NCBI GenBank assembly: GCA_033398695.1 | Contig: CM065801.1 | Coordinates: 55,066,358-55,130,357 of the forward strand | Direction: 5' to 3' | DNA length: 64,000 bases | Origin: Orobanche coerulescens | Lineage: Eukaryota; Streptophyta; Magnoliopsida; Lamiales; Orobanchaceae | In this document: piece after piece, positions 55,062 through 64,000 of the stretch | Layout of the letters: every line of letters starts with the position of its first letter | How positions within the stretch are numbered: position 1 is the first letter of the stretch | The notes under the pieces: generated by a model | The model's database searches: none | What the model saw: only the letters and a program-made list of their open reading frames with translations | What the model was told of the DNA's origin: nothing | Program-made: the position numbers and the translations under genes

Positions 55062-57224
55062 TGTAATACCCGCAATTTCGATTTCCGGTAATTTTCTTTT
55101 TTTACGGATGTCCATTTTGACGACTCTTTCATGATCATTTCGTCATTTTGAGAATATTTAATTCTGCACTTTTTGTCATCCGAGTTCGTTTCGGTATTGT
55201 TTTGTTGAGTTCCATGTTCTTAAGCGGTTTTTCCGCACTTGAGTTCGATTCTTGCGAATCTCGTCCGAAACTGTTGTTTCGAGTTTCTCGTAAGTTCATT
55301 TAATGTTATTATTTCTGTTGCGAGCCTTGGTTTGGTGTTTCGATCGTGTATCGTGTATTTCGGACGTTTTGGGCCATTTTCGTAATTTCCCAAAGTTTGG
55401 GGTAATTACTTTCCGTTGTCGAATTTCGAGCCTTCAGGTGGTCGGAATCGTGTGTTCTCTTAGTGCTCGAATTCATCTTTGCGAGTACTTCGTAACCGTA
55501 TCTTCGATTCGTATTCAGGTTCGGGTTTCGGGGTCGTCCGGGCCGTCGGAGTTGGCCCCGGCCGAGTCATGGCCGGGCATGTTGGGCAGCCACTGCCGAG
55601 TTACTGGCCGAGGGCCCGGCGATTCGCACGTAAGGCCGGTTACGTACGTAAGCCGTGTCCGGTTACGTACGTAATGCTGCCGGCATTTCTAGGCAGTGAG
55701 TTGGGCCATGGCCGGTTACGTACGTAAGCCATGGCCGATTACGTACGTAAGGCGGCCGGCAGACAGACTATATAAGACCCAGCAGATGGGTTTTTCACCC
55801 ATTTTCTCACTTCATTCTTCCTCTTCCGCGACTGGAGACATGTTGGACATGGAAGCATGTTGCTATACAATAAATCCATGATGTCTTGGAGTTCATATCA
55901 TCATTTATCCATCCTATAACATCCTTTGATCGAGCGAATCAGGTCAGATTTTCTAGAAACCTCGTTTTGGGGAATTTGGGTATTTTGGTTGTTTTCATCC
56001 GTTTAATCTAATTTAACTTAGGATTGTGATGGATTGATGATTATTTAGATGTGTTATATCATTTCCCTTGTTATTCCATGGTTGGATCGTATCGATTAGT
56101 TGCTTTGGTCGAGTTCTTGATCGACGCCTTGAAGGTGTCCGGTTGAATGTCATAGAGGGGTTTTCGGACGTTCTACGATTATTCTTCCTCGTATGATCAT
56201 TGATTTATTAATTATATGATGTTAGGGTCAAGTTTCTTGCGAAGAAACCGTGTTGAACCCTTCCGTTCGTTGTCATCTTCCTTTTCGATAGCATCGGGTG
56301 TTCCGAAGCTTCCTGGTTGAGCCGTGTTCGTCGGAATACTTGCGTACCGATTTCGAGGCAAGTACCTTGTCCATACAATTTTTGTTTTGTGAATATGATA
56401 ATTAGTGATCGTCTCTATGTGTTTGTTTGATCGTTTGATTCGAACTTTCAAAAGATTCGGTTTAGCCTCGTTAAGGGCTCACTTTCAAAACGCATGTGTT
56501 TTGTGAATATTGTGCCCCGTGAATGATTAAGTGAACCCTATGAATTCGCTTGTTGTTGTTGTTGTTGTTGTTGTTGTTATGCTTTGATAATATATATATA
56601 TATACATATTATCTCTTTTCGGTGCGTTATGGTTTGACGTGGTCTTTTGCTAAGTGTTGGTTGTATTAACTCATGATTTGATTTGTTCGTGATTGTGGCA
56701 AATGTGAAACCCTTGTTGTTGTGAACTTGATGATTTGACCACAAGGTTATCAATTCGGGTAGGTCTGGAGAGGGCTCCGAGAATCGTCCCTTGCGAGTGC
56801 GATGTCACTATAACTTATGGGTATGTTCGATTGATGTTTGACCGGGTAGGGACCTGTGAGGCCTCCGGCGGCGTGTACTTGCGAGTACAGTCAGTGTGTA
56901 TGATTTTACCATAAGGTTATCTAATTGGGTAGGTCTGGAGAGAGCTCCGAGAATCGGTACTTGCGAGTACGATGTCAAGATAACTTATTGGTGGTTTGAG
57001 TTTGTTTCGCTAGCCAGCTCGGGAGGGTCCTTAGAGGCCTCGGGTGGGATTTGTGGCTTCGTCCCCGTCCTAGGCGATGCCTGTGTGTGTATGTTTTGTG
57101 AATGTGTTTGCTCACCTCGGGAGGGTTCGACGGGGCCACGGAGGGAGTCCAATGGTATAGCCCTGGATTCACGAGTAAAACTTCATGAGTGCGTGTGTAT
57201 TTTATATCCGTCGAGGATGCGTGA
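55062..57224 (+). mobile_element. 3' LTR of element G, truncated by element I
   Basis: It starts TGTAATACCCGCAATTTCG and is co-linear with the 5' LTR up to 'gaggatgcgtga' at 57224. The corresponding 5' LTR text continues 'cgtgggttttaacc', whereas here TGTCACGACCCC of element I begins. A TATA region 'ctatataagaccc' lies near 55768. Confidence 0.9.
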
Positions 57225-60051
57225 TGTCACGACCCCAACATCGGGCAGGACGAGGGCGCGACGATACATGTCGATCAATCAATAAGAGTGCAGTAAAGAC
57301 ATTGCGGAAGCTAGAATAATGATCAACAAAATTTCAACAACGATCTTAACCCGATGTTTTAAAATTCGTTAAAATAAAAGTTCGTAATGAAATTTCAAAG
57401 ATCAGAACATTACAGCAGAACTTCTTTCCAAAATTTCAAAAGTACCAAATACGAAATATAACTAATCTATTACAAGGTGGAATTGTACACAATTCTATGT
57501 CTCGAAGGTCTTCTACTCGGTCTCTTCAAAAGTCCCCTCGTCTTTGGCCGGATTCTCATCCTCTGGTTTAAAATAGAAAACGGTGGGGTGAGACAAAGGG
57601 TCTCAGTGAGTGGGTGATCGTGTGCGAGTGTGGCTTACTTTTCTTTGAAAACATTTTGATTGATGCATGGTTTTATAAAGTATATGAAATTGGAATCGTT
57701 TGCAAGATACATTAAAATTTTTATGAACACAATAAATACTTACAGGTGCGATATTATAATCCTGTCCCCGTGGACGGATGTCAAGTCAAGCAGTTGGTCA
57801 ATCAGTCAAGCTAGCTTCGAATCCTGCCGATATGGACTTTGGATTCTAGGCTCTCCTTATTACTCCTAGCAAGATAGGCCGTCGCCCCAAGATTTGGACC
57901 GTCGCCCCAAGTAGAGCCTTCGCTCTTTTCACACTTAGCGTGTGCTTCCTTATCTCTTATCTGGGTTCGGTATGTCCTTAGCTGTGGGTCAAAATCCGGA
58001 TCACACCATAATCGCGATTATACTCCAAGTCTACGACCCAGGTCCCTCGGAACACTCCGTTCCTCGGTTATGGGAATAGGAAACAACGGTAGCCTCGTTC
58101 ATGAACCGTAGCCTCGCTGCTCGATCCAAGACTTGGTCTAACCGTCCCTGACATGATTAGGGACTCTATAGGTGGCTCATACAGTTCAAGAGGTGGCCCC
58201 GGATTTTAGGTTGGCTCTCTGGTTCGTATGAGATCAAGAGGTGGCCCCCGTCCGTCGACGTGGCACTTTGCCCCGGTAGAGTTAGAGGTGGACCCGTCCG
58301 TGGCACTTTGTTTGTATAGCACTTAGTTCCCGGACGATTCTGATCGATATTCAGACGCATGTCACGAGTATCAAGTATGTGTTCGGTTAGTCAGGTTAAT
58401 AGCGTCTTTTTGACTAAGTACGAAATATGTATTATTTATAATTGTGGCCCGATTTGTTCGAAAAAAAAGGATTCATAAATAAATCTGAGAAATAATCTGA
58501 ATAATCTTATTAACAGTCTGGGGAGTTTAGATCAGGTATTTATATAATATGGGCAGGTTCGACGATAACGAGAAATCCTTGGAATATGTTGAATGGACGC
58601 TTTTGCCCTTGGGTTCGAGTTTTAGTATTTAGAGTAAGGATCGAATTCGGATGGTTGTGAAAATTTGTGAGAATGTCAAAAATATTCCCACGACTCCAGA
58701 TTTAAATAAATTTCGGAATTTTCAGTTTCGAGACTGAATTTTCCAGAATTTACGGTTTTGCCCCAAAACTTAGGAAAATTATTCCGGGGCTTATAATGTT
58801 ATGAAATTAGCTCGGATTTTGATGAAATTTTACGAGGTGACTCGTAATAGGTCTGGAATGATAGATTTATGAAAAATTCCAGAAAATTTCAGACTTGGTC
58901 CAGAATTCTAATTTTCTTGCGTTTTGACCCCAAAAGTGTTTCAAATTACAATATTGGTTTTTAAGTATAGATATCGAAGTCCGAAGTGTACGAAACTTTA
59001 CGGACAGCTTATATATGAAGAAATATATGCGGTACAGGGTCTAGAATACGTATATTTGTAATTTTTCAATTTAATCTCCAAACTACCTAAAAATGCAATT
59101 TGTGCCCAATTTTCCGTTTACTTGATTAAATTCTCGTTTTCGGCCACAAGTACATTATCACATATTACAACTTAGTCATATGACACTAAAATTCCAGATT
59201 TGAGATAAGGTCACCAGAAAGTACAAGGTAGGTATAAAGATTACAATTTTTCACGAAATTAGAATCCGACAATCGAATCGGTTGTCGACTAAAATTGTCA
59301 AATCAATTTGCATGATGTTATAACCATAATATGAATATTCCAAACATGTATATACTCAGAATTTTCCAGATTTGTACATGCATCATAATTTCTCATAATA
59401 TTCATAAATAAAAATCAAGAAATACAAATATTTATATAGAAATATTAACAAAAACTTGTAGTATAATTTCAACATGCAAAATTTGACATGCAACTCAAGA
59501 ATTTATTTCAAAATTTTCAGATCTCACATGCATCATCATAAACAAGAAATAATTGATTTTTTTTTGTTTTCAAAATTTTGAAGAATTTCCACTCACCTTA
59601 GTTGAATTCGTGTGGGATTCTTGGTCTCGGGTTTTGAAAGACGATTTCTCCTCCTATCCTCTATGGTTCGGCCGTATGAATCACCATCTAAGGTGGGTAT
59701 TTTTGTTGTATGTTAAGATTATTGTTAGTATAAAGGTTACCACTAAAGTTTTAGGAAAGAAAAGGGTTGAAAATGAGATTACCTTGAATTTCCTTCTCCT
59801 TTTTCCTTCCCCTTCTTCTTTCTCCTTTCTTCTCAAATTTTCAGCCTTCTCTCTCTCTATTACTAAGTGCAGATTTTTGTTTGGTGTATGTGTGGAAGGA
59901 AGAGTGTGTTGATATATATTGTAAGTATTTAAAAGAGGTGGTCAAGGCTTGGGAAAATGGGGTGTAAATAGGTCCTTTGCATGAGAAACATGGCTAGTAA
60001 AACAAACGTTGATCCCCTCCCTTGTCCCCCATTTGGCCGTCCCATATGTGT

Positions 60052-60096
<45 letters not shown>

Positions 60097-60430
60097 GTGT
60101 TTAATTGTTGTGTGTAAGTATATATATACATATATATGTATATATAGTTGGGCTTTGAAGTGAAATTCCAAGCCTTAGGAATTTTATTAAGTTGGACTTG
60201 AGCCTTTTAGTGTGTTCATATGTGTAGGTGTTGATACACATGGCCCATTAGGAATTTCATGTTTCTATTTTGAGTTTTAATTAATTCATTATCTCATTCA
60301 TAAAATAATTTATGAATAAATAAGTAAAATAAAATGAAACTAGATGTAGAATACAAACAATTATTATTAGAGTACATCATGATTTAATAATTATACATGT
60401 AGTAAACTATCGAGTTTAGGGGGTTTTACA
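57225..60430 (-). mobile_element. 3' LTR of element I
   Basis: On the minus strand it starts TGTAAAACCCCC at 60430, after the polypurine tract, and ends ...GTTGGGGTCGTGACA at 57225. It is 3206 bp long. It includes a (TA)n run at about 60056-60095, internal 'aagaggtggcccc...ccgtccg...tggcactttg' subrepeats (58190-58315) and 'ccgtcgccccaag' repeats (57878-57910). No palindrome array like that of the other LTRs is present. ORFs inside (for example 56896-57285, 59553-59912) are not genes. Confidence 0.9.
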
Positions 60431-60466
60431 TCCTCCCCTCCTTAAAAGAATTTGGTCCCCAAATTC
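60431..60466 (-). promoter_or_regulatory. Hairpin and polypurine tract of element I
   Basis: The minus strand reads GAATTTGGGGACCAAATTC (60466-60448), an 8-bp stem with GGA loop whose stem bases differ on both sides from those of elements A, F and G yet still pair. It is followed by 'ttttaaggaggggagga' abutting the LTR. Confidence 0.75.
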
Positions 60467-61318
60467 CTACTTGAATAATTCGGGGTACAATTTCTTCATT
60501 TCTTCTTCAGTTTCCCATGTAGCGTCTTCCTCGCTATTATGCTTAGACCAGATGACTTTAACTAGGGGAATTGTCCTCTTCCTCAATTCACGCATCTGTT
60601 GGTCGAGGATCTTTATCGGCTTCTCTTCATAAGATAAATCATCTTTGATTGGTGTGATGTCAGAGGTAAGAACATGCTCCGGGTCCGGATGATAATTCTT
60701 TAGTCTCGAGACATGGAAAACTTCGTGCATTCCCGCCAGATTGGGTGGTAACTCTAACCAATAAGCTAGTCGACCAATCCTTTTGGTGATTTTGAATGGT
60801 CCTACATATCGGGGACTCAGTTTTCCTCCCTTCCTTGATACTATTAAACCCTTCCGTGGTGTTAGTCTTAAGAAGACTCGATCACCTACTTCAAATTCTA
60901 AATCCTTTTTACGACGATCGGCGTAACTCTTCTGTCTACTCTGAGCGGTGCGGATCCTATCCTTGATCAGTCGTACCTTGTCCATGGCCTCTTTCACCAA
61001 ATCTGTTTTTATTACAGAAGGTTCCGTTCGTTGTGTCTTTGGCATCCATTGATCGTCAATTTCCCAATGAAGTGGGGATCGGCACTTCATTCCGTACAGT
61101 GCTTCATATGGTGCCATTCCGATTGTGGCGTGGTAACTGTTGTTATATGCGAATTCGGCCAATGGTAGATGTTGATCCCAATTTCCTCGGAATTCCAGAA
61201 CGCAAGCTCGTAACATGTCTTCAAGGGTCTAGGTGGTTCGTTCAGATTGCCCGTCGGTCTCGGGATGAGCACTTGTGCTGAAGCTTAAGGAAGTTCCTAA
61301 TTCCTTGTGAAAAGCTTT
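60467..61318 (-). pseudogene. Element I integrase C-terminus with chromodomain-like tail
   Basis: After the TAG at 61319-61321 (Trp in context) the frame reads KAFHKELGTSLSFSTSAHPE, TDGQSERT, a TAG near 61228 (Gln in context) and TLEDMLRACVLEF. From 61216 it is open to 60467: FAYNNSYHATIGMAPYEALYG, AQSRQKSYADRRKKDLEFEV, GDRVFLRLTPRKG, GKLSPRYVGPFKI, HEVFHVSRLKNYHPDPEHVL and the tail IPLVKVIWSKH--EEDATWETEEEM-LYPELFK. It is the most intact chromodomain-type end in the window. Confidence 0.9.
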
Positions 61319-61906
61319 CTAAAGACGAGATGTAAATTTTGAATCTCTATCAGATACAATATCTACTGATACTCCATGGAGTCGAACGATTTCTCGGATA
61401 TAGGTCCTAGCCAGCTTCTGCGAACTGTCGTCCTTTTCCACTGGTACGAAATGTGATGATTTTGTTAACCTATCAACGATTACCCAAATGATATTATATC
61501 CTCCTCTTGTGGTTGGCAAGTCTGTGATGAAATCCATGGTTACCTTTTCCCATTTCCATTCAGGAACCTCTAATGGTTGTAACAGTCCTGAGGGTCTTTG
61601 ATGTTTGGCTTTTACTCTCTGATAAGTTAAGCATCTTGTGGCGAATTCCGCTACCTGGTTCTTCATATTTGCCCACCAGTAGTGCTTCTTTATATCCTTA
61701 TACATTTTATTTCCTCCTGGATGAATTGTATATCTGGAGCAGTGAGCTTCTGCTAAAATTTTCTTCTTGAGCTGGACATTGTCGGGAACAAATATACGGT
61801 TCTTGAATCTTAGTATCCCATCAACATACATGCTGAACTCAGGTTTTTCGCCTTGTGCGACCTTTTCCATAAGTTTACATAACTTCTCGTCTTGAGTCTG
61901 AGCTTC
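61319..61906 (-). pseudogene. Element I integrase N-terminus and core
   Basis: The zinc-binding region includes HPGGNKMYKDIKKHYWWANM and ATRCLTYQRVKAKH; the second Cys of the CxxC pair is Tyr here (C-L-T-Y), which would break zinc binding. The core reads WEKVTMDFITDLP, WVIVDRLTKSSHFVPV and DIVSDRDSKFTSRL. It is bounded by TAA near 61907 (Gln in context) and TAG at 61319 (Trp in context). Confidence 0.9.
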
Positions 61907-62611
61907 TTAGATTTCCTTATATAAGCCCAGATTCAATGACAAATTGGCGCACATAACGCATGTCTTGGATTGTCTTGGGTTCCATTGGCTTATTTCTCCC
62001 AGGGCATTCCATTCCCTTATCATGAGTCTAGCCACACTCGCTTTCCTACTCAAGGCGTCTGCCACGACATTGGCCTTGCCTGGATGATGCTGAATGGAGA
62101 AGTTATAATCTTCAAGGAGTTCTATCCATCGTCTCTGTCTTAGATTCAACTCCTTCTGAGAGAATAGATATTTGAGACTCTTGTGGTCAGTAAAAATGGT
62201 GAAGGTAGCTCCATACAAGTAGTGTCTCCATTTCTTCAAGGCAAACACTATTGCTGCGAGTTCAAGGTCATGGGTCAGATAGTTCAGCTCGTGGACCTTT
62301 AGCTTTCGGGATGCGTAAGCCAAAACCTTGCCGTTTTGCATCAGCACAGCTCCTAATCCTTCCTTCGATGCGTCACTGTACAACACAAACCCTTCGCTTC
62401 CTTCGGGAAGTGTTAGTACAGGTGCGGTTGTGAGTTTCCTCTTAAGCTCCTGGAAGCTCGACTCACACTTATCGTTCCACACAAATTTGACATGTTTCTG
62501 TGTTAGTCTTGTGAGTGGTCCTGCAATTTTAGAGAAGTCTTTAATGAATTTGCGGTAGTAACCCGCAAGTCCAATAAAGCTTCGAATCTCCGTGACTGTT
62601 TCTGGCCTCTT
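61907..62611 (-). pseudogene. Element I RNase H and RT connection
   Basis: After TAG at 62612-62614 (Trp in context) the frame reads [20 protein letters not shown], then [17 protein letters not shown], the RNase H motifs [53 protein letters not shown] and [15 protein letters not shown]. RNase H catalytic positions look intact. It runs into the linker before integrase. Confidence 0.9.
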
Positions 62612-63037
62612 CTAGTCCAGAATAGTCTCCAACTTTGATGGATCTACTGCAATTCCTTCTCCTGATATGACGTGTCCTAGAAACGCCACTTCTTTTAACC
62701 AGAATTCACACTTGCTGAATTTGGCGTACAATTTATGCTCCCTTAGCGTCTTTAGCACCAAATTTAGGTGAGTTTCGTGTTCTTGATCCGACTTGGAATA
62801 AACGAGTATGTCGTCGATAAATATTACTACGAATTGATCCAAATATGGTTGGAACACGTGGTGCATTAAATCCATAAATGCAGCTGGTGCGTTGGTCAAT
62901 CCAAAAGGCATTACCACGAATTCATAATGACCATACCTAGTTTGAAAGGCAGTCTTTGGTATGTCATTCTCTTTGATCTTCAACTGATAATATCCTTGTT
63001 GGAGATCGAACTTCGAGTAAACCATTGCACCTTGTAG
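62612..63037 (-). pseudogene. Element I reverse transcriptase, palm with FIDD
   Basis: The frame after the TAG at 63038-63040 (Gln in context) reads [54 protein letters not shown] (FIDD near 62812-62823), [20 protein letters not shown] and [11 protein letters not shown]. The catalytic pair is intact. Only single stop codons separate it from the flanking RT parts. Confidence 0.9.
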
Positions 63038-64000
63038 CTAATCGAATAGTTCGTCGATCCTGGGAAGTGGATACTTGTTCTTAACAGTAATGTTGTTAAG
63101 TTTACGGTAATCGATACACAATCTTAGCGTGCCATCCTTCTTCTTTACGAATAGCACTAGCGCTCCCCAAGGGGATATGCTTGGTCGGATAAATCCAACT
63201 TCTAGTAATTTTTGCAACTGAACCTTCAGTTCTTGCAGTTCTAGTGGAGCCATTCGATATGGCATTGTAGCCACCGGTGCCTTTCCTAGCAATATATCTA
63301 TATTAAATTCAGCTTCTCTATCTGGAGGTAGAGAAGTGAGTTCCGTGGGAAAAACATCAGGGTATTTTGATATTACTGGTATTGCTTCGATCTCGGTTGT
63401 GCTATTGGGTTTATTCATGACAAAAGCTAGATATCCCGTTGCTCCCTTCGAAATAGCCTTCATCGACTTCGTGGCTGATATAATCGGGGCCGAGTTAATT
63501 TTAGCATTTCCATGTATTTCAACTACAGGGTGATCGGGTTTGCAAAATCGAACAATTTTAGAATGGCAATCAAGTTGTGCATAGTTCTTAGATAGCCAAT
63601 CCATACCAAGTATGAGGTCATACTCAAGTATGGGAAGAAGAATTAGGTCAGCAGGAAAACATTGACTCTCAACTACAACTTCGCAATTCCTAAATACCGA
63701 ATCTGTTTCCTGGATTGCACCCATAGGTGTGGACACCACTAAGCTTACAGGCAATGATTCCATACATACATTCAGTTTTTGTGCGTAATGGGGTGCAACA
63801 AAAGAATGTGATGATCCTGGATCTAATAATGCATGAGCAGAGTGGTTTGACACAAGGAATGTACCTTCCACCACGTCTGTTGCATTAGGAGCTTCTTGTC
63901 CATCTAAGGCAAAAACTCTTGCTGGCGCTTTTCCCTTGCCCTTGCGATCGTCCTTCTTAGCCGCGTTTTTCTGTTGATTGTTATCCGGTGCTTCCCACTT
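63038..64000 (-). pseudogene. Element I gag end, protease and RT N-terminal part
   Basis: The frame is open from the window edge: a basic linker ([20 protein letters not shown]) leads into the protease with [13 protein letters not shown] (codon D near 63822). D-P-G in place of D-S/T-G is, as I recall, common in this lineage. [19 protein letters not shown] follows near 63610. RT starts at about 63365 with [56 protein letters not shown] and [20 protein letters not shown]. It stops at TAG 63038. The gag capsid region is beyond the edge. Confidence 0.9.

Larger units (their letters stand above)
42884..57224 (+). mobile_element. Element G, gag-only gypsy-like element, interrupted by CACTA H and element I
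   Basis: It consists of a 5' LTR (42884-45798), primer-binding site (45803), interior (45799-47407 and 54078-55061) and 3' LTR (55062-57224, truncated). The interior is about 2.6 kb and holds only a gag zinc-knuckle remnant close to the polypurine tract. No protease, RT or integrase is seen. The LTR subrepeats and palindrome array are like those of element A. A TR-GAG-like non-autonomous element is the best description. Confidence 0.85.
57225..64000 (-). mobile_element. Gypsy element I (Tekay/Del-type), 3' part up to the window edge
   Basis: Minus-strand order from 64000: end of gag linker, protease, RT, RNase H, integrase with chromodomain-like tail, hairpin, polypurine tract and 3' LTR (60430-57225). 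The whole pol is in one frame, interrupted only by five stops. The 5' LTR and most of gag lie outside the window. Confidence 0.93.

Noticed and set aside
56896..57285. 129-residue ORF crossing the G-I junction
   Set aside because: It starts in the G LTR and ends in the I LTR; it is created by the insertion and has no domain.

Overview
This window is plant nuclear DNA made almost entirely of transposable elements nested in one another. I see no intact host gene. The evidence for a plant is direct: Ty3/gypsy polyproteins ending in a chromodomain-like tail (Tekay/Del-type chromoviruses, in my reading), primer-binding sites resembling the 3' end of plant initiator tRNA-Met, a Sirevirus-type Ty1/copia LTR, two CACTA transposons, and captured exon pieces of two plant gene families (a KEA-type K+/H+ antiporter and a TT9/CLEC16A-like protein). 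An angiosperm, probably a eudicot, is likely. I cannot name the species. A methylated, heterochromatic setting is inferred from the many premature stops that look like C-to-T decay.

Layout. Positions 1-3977 hold the 3' part of a Sirevirus-like copia element (a broken acidic ORF plus the 3' LTR). It sits inside gypsy element A (3978-9865, plus strand; gag tail, protease, RT, RNase H, integrase, 3' LTR). A in turn cuts the RT of gypsy element B (9866-16269, minus strand; RT piece, gag-protease, leader, 5' LTR), whose leader contains a 1.19-kb Mutator-like foldback element with a 10-bp target duplication. After a short unassigned stretch comes a degraded copia-like LTR and gag start (element D, 16961-18442), cut by element C (3' LTR 18443-21377, minus strand, with a gag zinc-knuckle remnant).

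Element E (22518-33253, minus strand) is a complete non-coding LTR element with target duplication AGAGG. Its 5' LTR contains a solo LTR (29916-31057, target duplication AACAC). Element F (33414-41401, plus strand) is a nearly full gypsy element whose 3' LTR is cut by CACTA element J (41402-42883, one end seen). Element G (42884-57224, plus strand) follows within J. G carries only a gag knuckle and no pol, and is interrupted by CACTA element H (47408-54077). H has captured pieces of a TT9-like gene, a KEA antiporter gene, an Ulp1-type protease and a LINE RNase H region. The 3' LTR of G is cut by gypsy element I (57225 to the window end, minus strand).

How it works together. A, B, F and I are decayed members of autonomous gypsy families. 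C, E and G look like non-autonomous derivatives (gag-only or non-coding) that would depend on proteins from relatives of A, B, F or I. Several elements share cis-features: arrays of 12-bp palindromes just upstream of the TATA box, internal subrepeats downstream of it, the same variant primer-binding site, and a small hairpin between the pol stop codon and the polypurine tract. These shared features and the multi-gene capture in H are the most interesting content.
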